From: Ustilaginoidea virens
Lineage: Eukaryota; Ascomycota; Sordariomycetes; Hypocreales; Clavicipitaceae
Assembly: GCF_000687475.1 (NCBI RefSeq)
Contig: NC_057318.1
Location: forward strand, 4,216,001 to 4,280,000
Reading direction: 5' to 3'
Length of the DNA: 64,000 bases
The notes under the pieces are model-generated. The model searched no databases. It was given only the letters and a program-made list of their open reading frames with translations, and had not been told where the DNA came from. Shown here piece after piece: positions 36,401-46,646 of the stretch. Made by a program: the position numbers and the translations under genes. Positions within the stretch are counted from its first letter, which is position 1, and every line of letters begins with the position of its first letter.

Positions 36401-38426
36401 AACAGCCGTCTTTCACCCAGACGGAGAGTCGGGTCCAAGAGAAGATGCCAGAGCCCGAAGCTGAAGGCGAGTCATCGGCATTGAGCGACAAGACTGCCGT
36501 TGAAGCCGCCACCACCACCATCACCACCACCACCGCCACCACACTAGAACAGAAGCAAGCATCTCTGCCAATCCAGCAGCAAGTGGCGGCCAAGGCGACT
36601 CTGCGAGGGCGGCCTTTGCCATCGCCCGTCCCTGGAAAGGAATCTTTTGAATCAGCCAAAGCAAATACGTCAGCGGCTCCACAGATTTCTACTAGAAGAG
36701 AGCAGGCTTCAGAGGCTGCCAAGATGGCTTTGTCTTGCTCTGTAAAAGTAAGTCCGGAGGCCGAAAACGACACTGCTCCGGAATCTTCACCCAAGAGGTT
36801 GAATGTCAGACGAATGTCTCGGTTCTTGGATGAGACATCGTCCAAAGAGGCAGAGCAGGAGCTGGCGAGAAGACTCGAGCAGCAACGCACAGGGTCAAGA
36901 TCGCCCACCAAACTCGTAGAGCCGCCGTCGCCTGCCAAGAGCGACCGGGACTGTCTCCCCTCCATGAGGGAGCCCTCGCCCCTGTTCGGTGTGCCGTCGT
37001 CTCCAGTGTCCAAGTCGCCGTTTGACAAACCTGCGACGTCCGGCGGCTTGAGTAGCCGAAGCAGGCCGATATCAGGCCTCTCTACCGGTGGTCTCAAATC
37101 GCCCAGCACCATACCGTCGCCGGCCCGTTCCCCTACCAAGCAGGCGCAAGAAGTGTTTGTCATCCTCACAGACTTCTTCGGTCCCCGACGGACCAGGCAA
37201 GCCCTGAAAGTTGACGCCGCCCAGATCCTGATGAACCGTCCCGAGACTGGTGGTAAGGTGACGAGTCTGGGGTTTCAATTGTTCCGGGTCCTAGGGGATG
37301 GGAAGAAGCTGCCGGTTGCGCCCCAGCACGAGCGAGTCTTGTTCGACCAGGAAATGTACGTTTGCTCGCATCATTCCACTGACGCTGCGGGCAAGAAGTC
37401 GTTTGAGATTTACTTCTGGGTGGGTGACGAGGTGGCCAAGCCTGCAGCCGAAGACGCACAGCTCTTTGTACAACGAGAGGCTCGCTCGGTCGGGGGCAAA
37501 CTTGTCAGACTGGTCCAGGGCAAAGAGACGGCCGAGTTTGTGCAAGCTCTCGGTGGCGTCATCATTGTTCGGAAGGGCTCGAGCAACAGGTTCGACTCAC
37601 TGGCGACGAGCATGCTGTGCGGCCGACGCTACCTGGGCCAGGTGGCTTTTGACGAGGTGGACTACGGGCCTGGCAGCTTGTGCTCCGGATTCACGTACCT
37701 CATCACAAAGGGAGGCAGCTGTTACATGTGGAACGGCAAGGGCAGCGACGTTGCCGAAGTCAGCTGCGCAAGACTAGTCGGCATGGACCTGACGCTGACT
37801 GGAGAACTGGTCGAGTACGAAGACGGCAGCGAGCCACCCTCGTTCTGGGACCTGTTTGAAGACGAAGGCTCGAGGCCACACTCTGCGGACCACTGGCGGC
37901 TCAAGCCAAGCTATGACAAGTACTGCAGCCGGCTATTTTGCTCGGATGCAGACACGCGTCAGCAGGTACTCGATGGCCTCCTGCTGCCCTCGCTTTTTTT
38001 TTTCTTTTCTTTGCCCCCTCAAACAGCCCAGTGGGTACTAACATGAGCCTGTTTTAGATTTTCGAAATCAGCCCGTTTAACCAAGATGATCTCTCCTCAG
38101 AAGGCATCTACATCCTCGACGCCTTTTTCGAGATTTACGTCATCGTCGGATCCCGAGCCGGTTCCCAGTACGCGTCGTTTTGCAACGCCCTTGATTTCGC
38201 ACACGAGTACGGCATCCTCGCCTCAGGCATGGAAGACCGCCCTTTTGTCCCGGTGTCGACAGTGGTGCTGGAGGGCATTCCGCGCGACTTGAAGCGCGTC
38301 TTTAGAAAGTGGGACGACGGAAAGAGCCCGACGGTCACCGTGAAGCCGACAGGAACAGGGTTGAAGAGGGGGAAGAGCTTGCGGGTGGTGACGCTTACGC
38401 AGGCATTGCAGGCGTTGAGGGAGTGA
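33485..38426 (+). CDS. DUF4045 / gelsolin-repeat protein
   Basis: Predicted 1523 aa from three exons: 33485-33620, 33899-37965, 38058-38426 (introns 278 and 92 bp; both phases check). The start MSDEVSQFLEQVERLRG opens a charged helical segment. Residues about 50-1125 are low-complexity, Ser/Pro/Lys-rich and probably disordered, matching the fungal DUF4045 region; a Thr-rich run lies near residue 915. From about residue 1129 (EVFVILTDFFGPRR) to the end are gelsolin/villin-type repeats (for example FEIYFWVGDEV, and CYMWNGKGSD). Gelsolin repeats bind actin, often under calcium control, so a role in actin organisation or polar growth is likely. Direct function is not shown. The gene is the first after the repeat boundary. 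I am sure of the family; exon 1 is supported by frame and by a smooth coiled-coil join. Confidence 0.88.
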
Positions 38427-39233
38427 CGAGCCGCTCGCAGTCTTGTTTTGCCGAGACGGATGCGAATCGTCTTCTTGTCTTGCTGCGTGTCGAGGCCACG
38501 AAAGCTACGGAGCGAATAACTGTACACATCTTTTCTTCTTCCCTTTTTTTTTTTTTTTTCTCTCTCGCAAGAATATTGCCTAATGAGGAAAATGATGGAC
38601 GGTGGTAGGGAGCTGAAAGCCTGCAGCTAGAGATTTCCGCGCTGGCGCAGTCACGACCATGTGTATCTTTTATATACAGTTGGGTGAATGCAGGCATAGC
38701 CGTATCCCATGTGCCGGGCCAGTGGATAGACTGAACGGCGATCAGGTAGCGCATATGAAGTAATGGATTGTGCTTGTGCTGGAGAGTGACGAGCACTCTT
38801 GATCTATCTAGGTGGGGTATCAATCAAACCAGTTGATGTTCCTGTATTTGTATTCCGTTTTACGCATTCCGCATGAAGAGTAGAATCTGTCGTCCTGTCG
38901 TCTCGTCTCGTCTCCTCCTCGCATGTACTTCATCTATGGGGGGGTGTTGGTTGGTGCAGCGGCCAGTCTACGTTTGACGGCGGCAGACTTGGGTGAAGGC
39001 TGCCAAGGATCGAGCCGGGCGGGCTCCGGGGGGGGGGGGGGGTGGGACGTTGTTCGGATGGTGTTTTGCGATTTTGCGGGCGGTTTTTTGGTCCCTTTTT
39101 GCTTGGTGGAGGGGTTTGGTGTGTTTGCTTGTCAGATGAATCTGCTGTCCCTGCTTCTCAGAGGGATTCGGAGTCTTTGCTCTCAGATGAAGTTGCTGTC
39201 TTTGCTTCTCAGAGGTATTTTCTGTCTTTGCTC
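38427..39233. other. Convergent intergenic region with 51-bp tandem repeat
   Basis: 3' ends of two convergent genes. It contains pyrimidine runs (38538-38559), a G run (39030-39042) and the left part of a 51-bp tandem repeat starting at 39132. No gene seen. Confidence 0.5.
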
Positions 39234-39250
39234 TCAGAGGGATTTGGTGT
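39132..39250. repeat. 51-bp tandem repeat across the acyltransferase stop codon
   Basis: Units begin at 39132, 39183 and 39234 with tcagatgaa, tcagatgaa and tcagaggga; two full copies and one partial. The last unit overlaps the stop codon of the - strand acyltransferase at 39234. Confidence 0.75.
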
Positions 39251-40279
39251 CGACAGAGGAGCTGCTTCCCGAGGGCTCGTCGGCAACGGGACGTCCCTGA
39301 GCCGATTCGGTCAGGGACAAGAGCTCCTTGAGCATGAGCTCGCGGGTGGTGCGGGTGAGCTCGTCGACGTCGGCGGCGGAAAGGCCCTTTGTGGGGATGG
39401 GGTCCAGCACTAAGGGATGGGTTAAGTTTTGTGCTTTGTTTGTTCTTGTGACTGACGGCCCCAAGTGTCAAGCAAAGGCAGGTGGCATGATTGCAGCCGG
39501 GAGACATAAAAAAAAAAAATAAAAAAAAATAAAAAAAAATAAAAAAAAAAAGGGAAAATACCTTTGACGGGGATCCTCCCCGACCGAAACACCATGCTCT
39601 GGAGGTGGAAGACGTGGCTGTAGTTTGCCACGACGCAGGGCACAATGGGCACGCCGGCCTGGACGGCGAGGTGGAAGGCGCCCTTCTTGAAGGGCAGCAG
39701 GCCCGGCTCGCGGGCGTAGCTGCGCGTGCCCTCGGGGAACATGTAGACGCTCTGGCGCTTGGTGAGGATCTCGCGGGCGGCGCCGGCCATGGCGTGGCGG
39801 GCGTCGCGCGAGTTGCGGCGGTCGATGAAGATGGCGCCGCTGAGGCGCATGAACCAGCCCAGGACGGGGACGTGCTTGAGGTCCGACTTGGCGGTGACGC
39901 TGCACCACTTGGGGAAGAGGGCGGCCAGCATCAGCACGTCCAGCTCGGACTGGTGGTTGCCGACAAAGACGGCCGGGCGGACGGAGCCGAGCGCGTCGGC
40001 CGGGTCGTCGACGTCGAAGACGACGCCGGTGGCCAGGGCCATGACGTGGCGGAAGGCGCGGGCGGTGGCCCACTGCGCGATGCCCTGGCGGCCGGCGAGG
40101 GTGAGGGCCGCGGAGGCGACGACGCCGAAGAGGGCGCAGGCGACGAGGGAGGCGTAGGCGGCGAGGGCGCGGGCGGCGAAGCCGGCGCGGGGGACGGCGC
40201 GCGAGGCCGCGAACAGGAGAAGCGTGAGGCAGGCGTAGCCGGCGAGCAGGGCGACGAGGTAGTCGGCGAGGCGGGCCAT
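39234..40279 (-). CDS. 1-acyl-sn-glycerol-3-phosphate acyltransferase
   Basis: Predicted 297 aa from two exons: 40279-39562 and 39409-39234, with a 152-bp intron that contains a poly-T/A tract. The protein transfers an acyl group to lysophosphatidic acid, giving phosphatidic acid, in the ER membrane (PlsC/LPAAT family, yeast Slc1 type). Visible motifs: NHQSELD (H109-x4-D114, catalytic), GAIFIDR (148-154, substrate binding), FPEGTRS (181-187) and VPIVP (210-214). Two hydrophobic segments precede the catalytic domain (about 5-30 and 40-65), consistent with membrane anchoring. Start at ATG 40279 gives the usual N-terminal anchor; an in-frame ATG 26 codons upstream (40357) would add a basic, unlikely leader. 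Length agrees with the family. Codon use is very GC-rich. Confidence 0.93.
39510..39552. repeat. poly-A/T tract with ten-base spacing in the acyltransferase intron
   Basis: The + strand is a run of A interrupted by single T bases about every ten bases (units taaaaaaaaa). It lies just inside the 5' splice site of the acyltransferase intron on the - strand. Confidence 0.7.
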
Positions 40280-41286
40280 GGCGGGGGGGATTTTCTTTCT
40301 TTCTTTCCTTCTTTCTTTTTTTTTGCCACGGGGGGGAAGGGATGAAAATACACGCAAAAGGGTTTCGATTTTTTTTTTTTCTTTTTCCTCGTAGGTGGTG
40401 GGCGGTAGGTAGGTAGGTAGGTGGTGGACGAGGCCCAGAGAGTGCAGCCTGGCAAGAGGGAGGGTTCAAAAAGTCCGGGAGGGTCAATTATTGCCGCGGG
40501 CAAGCCATGCTCAGCGAGGAAGGGGGAGGAGGACCGGGAGGCTGTTGCTGTCGAGGCGTGGATGCGTCTCGGATGAAGGATGAAGGTTCAAAATTGGATC
40601 TGTTTTGGCGTGCTAAGTGCTGGATGCTGGATGCTGAAACAGGGCCCCACGCGAGCGGGCTGTGGCGCGGCGGTGCGGCGGGACTGGCCAGGCGGCAGCG
40701 GATGGTGGTGCGGTGAGGGTTGCGTGGCTGAGGCCCGGCCAGGTCAGGCATGTGACGAGGCGGTAGCCTGTCAAATTGGTATGCTGGCTGAGGGGCCGTC
40801 TTGGGGTTGCGGCTTCAGCAGTGACGCCTGGCAGCTGGCTGGCTGGCTGCGTATGTGGCATGCGGCAGCGTGAGGTTGCAGCGGTATAGCGGTCAACCGC
40901 AGGGGCTGCAGCGGCTGCAGCGGCTGCAGTGGTTGCCTGGCGGTTGCAAGTCGTCATCGCTGTTTCAAGCTCAGCGGCCCAGCGGCCCAGCGGCCCAGCG
41001 GCCCAGCGGGCTCCAACACGGTCGACCGGTGACGACGGCCTGGTGCCTCCCGCCAGGGGCTCAAACTTTCCTTTGGTACCAGACAGTACGTACGGTGTCA
41101 GCCTCAGGAGACGGCAAAACAGCACTTGGAAAGGGTATCGTACATATGTGTATTTTTTTTTTTTTTTCAAAATAAAAAAGAAAAAAAAAAGAGAAAAAAT
41201 AATAATAAAAGTCTCGAAATAGTTGCATTACATAGTCAAGATGACACTGCGTAACAGCTGCATCTTCTACCAAAAAAAAAAAACCC
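40280..41286. promoter_or_regulatory. Intergenic region upstream of the acyltransferase gene
   Basis: Holds the promoter of the acyltransferase and the 3' region of EXO5. Features seen: a CT-rich tract (40296-40323), a ggtaggta repeat (40403-40421), gcagcggct triplet-like repeats (40905-40930), a gcggcccagc tandem repeat (about 40972-41010) and an AT-rich stretch (41151-41210). Open frames here are low-complexity and not convincing. Confidence 0.5.
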
Positions 41287-42961
41287 CTAGACGCCAAGAT
41301 CTGACTCGTAAACCAAGGGCTTCCTTGCTTTCTTTCTCGCCCGAGCGTTTCCCTCAGCCTTCTGAATCTGCCCTTCGGCCATTGACACCCTCCACGAGCA
41401 ATCAGCAGAGAATTCGCAACTTCGACATTTGAAGGCTTCTTCTATCTCGACGCCAACGGCTTTGCGCTCACCCTGCCACCATCGCATATAGCTTGTCAAA
41501 TATGCCTGCAATGCTTGGGAAGAAGCCGGAAAGTCGTGCACGTGTATCTCCCGACCGTCATCTCGATGAATATATTGGACTCTGAGTATTTGGCCTATAG
41601 AGGTTTCTCCCTCTGGGAAAGTCAATTCGACTTCATGGCGAACCAACGAGACAAGTTGTCGGAGAGTCTTGTATTTCAGCAGGCCACCGTCGTCAGCCGA
41701 CGGACTCTCCTCTCCCAGGCAGGTCCGATTGGTGCTCGATTCGCTCCATCCTGTTGCTGATTCTTGCTGTGTGTCACCGTGAACATGTTCCATCTGAGCC
41801 ATGAAGTCATCGGACAGCGTATCGTCAGGATCAAGCCCGTAGCGACGGAGTAGTTTCAAAAAGTCGAGCTTTCCGGCGGCAATGTCCGATAAAAAGCAGT
41901 GGTAGAGTAGAAGCTGTATCTCAGCTGGTCGGAGTACAGAGTTACTGACGGGCATCATACTTCCTCGGGTTTTGACGTCGGACAAAAAAATTTGGGAAGC
42001 TGGGTTGCTGGACGTGGCTTCACCACTGGGCTTGAAGAACTGCGCCAGCAAAGTTTGCTTCGGGCCAGAATGTGACTCTTTCTCCCCGAATTTCTCTTCA
42101 TGTTCTGGGTCCGGGTGCCGGCGGGTTAGTGCATCAATCACCCCGTTGACAAAATTTCCGTGTACCACACCCCATACTTCAAGTTCTCTGGTCAAACCAT
42201 TGTCTCGCAGGGTACGCAAGCCTTGAATGAAGTTCCACAGCCGCAAAGCGAATCCGTCTTCTTTGGTCAAAACATTAACCTGGACGGTGGAATGAACTTG
42301 CTCTTCTAGTTGCTTGTGGATCTTGGACCCTCCCTGCATGGCGGGAGTCTTTGTTGGGCGGCCGCCAGGAAGCCTGGTCAGGGTGTACCAGTATTTTAGT
42401 TCGCACCATGCCCCAGCAGTGAGGTCACTGACACTAAGTGGTTTTCGGGGATACGATCGGAATTTTTGCAATGGAGACCGGTCATCTTGGCAAGTTTCGG
42501 ACTCGTTGGCTTCTCTTTCTGCAGTCGTCTTGTCTGGATATGAGGTCTGCACAGCTCTCGCCTCAAGCTTCACTAGTGACTGTTCAGTTACTTAGTGTCA
42601 GTAGACCAAGCGGCTGCGGACGTAGCGTACATTCGGAATTGCCAGCGTCAGCATCGACTGACGCACCGGGGCCAGGGCAAGAGATGCACAATGGTTTATT
42701 GCTCGGGCCAGGAACGAGCGAGGCCTCAAAGGGCCAGTCATTCGCGGAGAATGCACCGCCGTTTTGAAGGTCATGACTGGCATCAGACGGGAGAATGACT
42801 TGGCCGACAACGTTGCGCGTCTTTAAATCCGTGAGAAAAATCCGAGTGTTCAACATTCGTTGCTCATTGTCAGAAGCAAGCTCGATTAGAAACAACTCGT
42901 CTTCTGGAGAAAAGTCGGAGCCATAGTCGCTTTCTCGTTCCAGGGTTTCGGACAGAGCCAT
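41287..42961 (-). CDS. EXO5: Exonuclease V (mitochondrial/nuclear single-strand DNA exonuclease)
   Basis: Predicted 538 aa from two exons: 42961-42631 and 42572-41287 (58-bp intron GTACGC...CACTAG; the join restores frame). The family cuts single-stranded DNA and in yeast maintains mitochondrial DNA (Exo5/Dem1). The nuclease core has a PD-(D/E)xK pattern with GVIDAL (D257) and LSDVKTR (D309, K311). Four cysteines for the iron-sulfur cluster are visible: one in GAWCELKYWY (C167) and three near the C-terminus in FKCRSCEFSADCSW (C493, C496, C502), the typical split arrangement. The acidic start ESDYGSDFSPEDE is common in fungal homologues. It is divergent from the F-box gene, sharing a 542-bp promoter region. 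The second exon alone is open from 42573, but lacks a conventional ATG there, so the spliced model is preferred. Confidence 0.92.
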
Positions 42962-43503
42962 GTAATTTCTAGGACAGGCGCATCATAACAGCTTCTTTGA
43001 AGCCGTTGATGAATACAGTGGCACCGAACGCGGGCAGGTGATGCTGCATGTGGATTATTTGAAAATGTGGATGCCCTGACCCTTGACGTCGTCGATGAAG
43101 ATCGGGGGGAAGGCAGGTGGGACCTGCGTTTAGAACGGGCTGGCTTGGAGGCTCGTGATTGATCAGATGATGGCCGGAATATGCCAGTCAGCCTCTTCGC
43201 TCGGGACTGGAACGATGCGTCCGTAGCGTCCGTGACTCATTTCCCCATAAATCTTCCCAAAAGAGGGTCGTCAATCCTTCAGCCTCCTCAAACAGTCTCC
43301 CGTACTCGCTTAGGTTGGCCAAGGCAGCAGCCAGAGCCCAGCCTCAAGCTATTGACCAGACCAGACATAGACCAGACATCTTTACATCTTTGTCACTTCT
43401 CTAGCTCTATAGCTGTCCAGTACGCACATATATTGCATCTGCCTTTGTTTATTCCCCGCCTCGCTCAACCTGGCTTTGTCAAAACCATGCGGCGTCACAG
43501 ACG
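42962..43503. promoter_or_regulatory. Divergent promoter region between EXO5 and F-box gene
   Basis: 542 bp between two start codons on opposite strands. No repeats or ORFs of note. A CT-rich stretch and agctctatagctgtcc near 43402-43417 lie about 90 bp before the F-box start. Confidence 0.45.
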
Positions 43504-44113
43504 ATGGACGGCTTCGTCAAGGTCAAGCTCAATGATGGCCACAACGAGCAATGGCCATGCAGAACCAAACCAAACCAAAAGACTACTATACTATCCTTGC
43601 CGGCGGAGCTGCATCTCGCCATCTCTCAGCTCTTGATATATCCAGATGCCCTTTCCTTGAAGCATACACACAGGCTCTTCTATCATCTGGTGGACACGGG
43701 AGTAGAACTCAAGATTGACTGGCTCGTCTCTCGACGGAGACTGCATCTCGAGTGCCCCAACGACAAGGCATGTGATTTGGGAAGTGACATACGATTCTGT
43801 CGTGGAAGCGTAGCGTAAGTTAGCTTGCTTGCTTCAGGGCCTCATGTTGCCCTCATGTCACTTTGGCCAGCGGTGTAGCTAATGCGAGAAGCGAAGCCTG
43901 TTGATGAAACGGCGCCGCGAGCATGTCGAATGCGACAGTCGACCAGGCATCGGATGCATCGTTTACGGCACTTCCTCTTGCTCCCATCGTCAGAGCAGCC
44001 CCGTAAGATGGCGAAATCGTCTTCGAACCAAGTTCACTGTAGAACTCTGGTTGATTCTAGTGGCGCTTTTGCCTGTACTGGTTTCTTGTTTGCGGAAAAC
44101 TTGCGCGTCATAA
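43504..44113 (+). CDS. F-box-like protein with C-terminal hydrophobic segment
   Basis: Predicted 175 aa from two exons: 43504-43814 and 43897-44113. The 82-bp intron has GTAAGT and a CTAAT branch motif near its end, and splicing gives RGSVALLMKRRREH without a frame break. Residues about 30-62 (LSLPAELHLAISQLLIYPDA...) resemble the F-box, which would bind Skp1 in an SCF ubiquitin ligase. After it come scattered Cys residues (HLECPNDKACD, C116, C124, C132) and a single hydrophobic segment at about 152-169 (LWLILVALLPVLVSCL), possibly a tail anchor. The architecture is one I associate with short fungal F-box proteins; no substrate-recognition repeat is present. Substrate and role unknown. Confidence 0.75.
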
Positions 44114-45523
44114 GGACCGTCGAGAAATCACGGCATTTTCTGGCTGCGGCCTGGTTATCGGGCATGGTTTCGCAAAGCGTTTCGTCGACCCCACTCGAGA
44201 TTTGAAAGTTACATCTGGATATTTGTCACAAAACCCAGGATATTGTTGTTGCAGCGCCTTTATCATGTATGGCCAAGAGTTGGGCGAAATTCAGACAAAG
44301 ATTGAACGTTTTGAAGATTTCACAAGCAGTCGAGCAAACCGCCTTGCTTAGCCAGCCACAAGGTGGCCCAACAAGCTTGAGGATTGCAGCAGACAGGGTT
44401 ACCGAGCGGGTTTCTTTTCTTCTTGTTCTCTTCTTTGTCTTTTCCCTTTTTCTCTCTCTGCCTTTTTCTTTTTCTTTGTCCTTCCCAAGACGCACTTATT
44501 GCGACATGCAGTCATTCACGCACGAGTCTCACAGGTGTGGTCGGTCAATAGATGACACCTTGTCATTCGCAACATAAACCAGAACAAGACAATTCTTGGA
44601 TCCAAGCTACGAGTGTCATCGAAACCCCGGATAGAATTGACTGCGAGGAAGAGAGCAGGACTGACGACTTGGAGCATGGGAGTCAGGAGCCAGAAGTGTC
44701 TGGTCTGGGAGAAATGACGGTGGGGTTTTGGGCCGTGGCTGCTTGATGCAAGCTGCAGCACAGACGGGGAGTGGGACTCGGAAGTCGGGACCGTCAACTG
44801 GGTGTGGATCGTCAACGTGTGATTACCGTGATGTGACGAAAGTGGGAATATAGCCGTTGCCCCTGCTTCGTCTGCCGTCTGCACCAGCATCCGCTACTGC
44901 ATCTCAAGGCTCAAACAACGGCCTGCTCTCGTCCTGCAAGTGATGCTGTCCGGGGCCCTAGCTGAGCAGTGACCCAGGTACCGAGGTATAATGAGGTCTA
45001 GGCAGGTAAAATTTGAGCCAGGGATCTTTTATCGGTAGCTTTGCAAAAAAATAAAAATAAAAATAAAAAAAATATTTTCTGAAGGAGCAATCACTCTGCA
45101 CGGCCTGATGCGGTAATCCGGCATTTTAGCCGTTGAGGAGGAAGATTTGAGTATCAAAATTTCAGTGCGAGATATCACCATCTAAGTACCTAGGTACCTA
45201 GGTTAGGAGGTAGGTACCTAATCAGAATGGAGCGGGTAGGTGGGGGATAATATGACCGAGAATTATCCCGGCCCTTGGCAGCGAGCAAGGTTGAAAAGTA
45301 GCGAATTTCTCCTCTACTTTACGGCTGGAGGCTACACAAGCGAATGATTACTTTCACATCCTTGTACGAGGCTATGTAGTATGAGGCATTATCCGATAAT
45401 AGCAGTGCAGTGAACGTTGACTTCTTATACCCAATACCCAATACTGGTAGTGATGCTGTGTGATTGGCGGGCCGCCGCCTTTGGCGAAAAGCAAAAAGCG
45501 GGGGCAGCGGACGCAGGCGCAGG

Positions 45524-45556
<33 letters not shown>

Positions 45557-46646
45557 TCCTTCCCCCGCCAACCCGATGCGGCCCAGTGGGGCCATCAACA
45601 ACACAAAATGCCATAGAAGAGGGATGCCCAAGAGATGAAGGCGGAAAAAGAGGAGGAAATAAAAAAAAGAACAGAAAAGAAGAAAAAAAAAAAAAAACAG
45701 AAAACAAAAGAAAAGGCGGGGGATAAATAAAAAATAAAATAAAGGAAGAAAAAAGGAAGACACAAAAAGCAAAGAGAAGAAAGCAAACATCAGACCAATA
45801 TGGTCGTCGACAAGCCAAGCCGCCTCAAAGCCCGAAAAGGATCGTTCCGCTGCACAAAGGCAAACATCTCGGCAGGGCAACACATCTTCAGCCCCCATGC
45901 AATTGCTACGCACGCTATCTCCTTGGTCCTCGCTCCTGGTCCTCACTCCTGGCCCAATCGTCCTGGCCCAGTCGTCCCGGTCCAGTCGTCCCGATCAAGT
46001 CATTCCGATATCCCGCCAGGCAGGATGCAGCATGCCCAGTCCAGCCAGATATGAGCGTCCCAGTCACCAATCACGAGCCCCGGGACAAGAGGACCCCTTG
46101 GTTAGGGATCGAACTGAATGTGAAATCTTGGGTGGTGCTTGATATGGCAGCCAACGCTGCAGCCTTGTTTCTCCCATGTCGGATATAAGCATCAAAACCC
46201 CTTGCCATCAAACACTTTCGGCATCGCGAGCTCATAAGACGCACATGTTGAAATTCATAACATTCCCCCTCTCCCCTTGCAACGCAGCCTTCCTCCTGCC
46301 ATCTGACCTCTCTTGAATGTCGTTTTTATTCTGATACCATTTTTCAGTGTCTTGCCTCCTCCATTCACGTCTACATCTACATGCAACCAGCCTAGAACGA
46401 ATGCATCTTTTCTTCTGCAGGATTCAACGCTGAATCAATCTCTTTGATGAGACGACAAGGAAAAACCTTATCTGCATCCCTGGCCCCAACCCTCGTCAAG
46501 TTACCCGACCGGAAGTATTTGACTCAAGTTCTTGCGTTGCTTCTTGTCCGGAAAGAGCCATCTCACTACCCGCCGTTCAGACTAGATATTGGACGGGAAA
46601 ACGAGTCACGGGAAAGAACCGACTGAAAGAGACAAGCTTATGCAAA
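44114..46646. other. 2.5-kb intergenic region with microsatellites
   Basis: I see no convincing gene. It holds CT-rich runs (44420-44490), an aaataa repeat (45045-45070), a palindromic cluster ctaggtacctaggttagg (45190-45222), a gcagac hexamer repeat (about 45510-45556) and long poly-A/GA tracts (45655-45780). Several short ORFs on both strands are low-complexity. The last 400 bp are probably the amidase promoter. Confidence 0.5.
45510..45556 (+). repeat. Hexanucleotide microsatellite (gcagac/gcaggc)n
   Basis: Seven to eight tandem hexamers, gcaggc changing to gcagac. It makes a long acidic-Ala frame on one strand and a Ser/Ala frame on the other, neither of which looks real. Confidence 0.8.

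Noticed and set aside
36297..37169. 290-codon frame on the - strand
   Set aside because: Lies antisense to the DUF4045/gelsolin exon and has no recognisable motif; the + strand frame is continuous for over 4 kb and ends in gelsolin repeats.
39605..40345. 246-codon Gly/Glu/Ala-rich frame on the + strand
   Set aside because: Antisense shadow of the same acyltransferase exon, caused by its GC-rich third codon positions.
39468..40487. 339-codon Arg/Pro-rich frame on the - strand
   Set aside because: It is the shifted frame of the GC-rich acyltransferase gene; composition is extreme and no domain is visible, whereas the acyltransferase frame has all catalytic motifs.
45372..45946. Phe-rich frames of up to 173 codons on the - strand
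   Set aside because: Produced by poly-T/CT tracts and the hexamer microsatellite; not membrane proteins.
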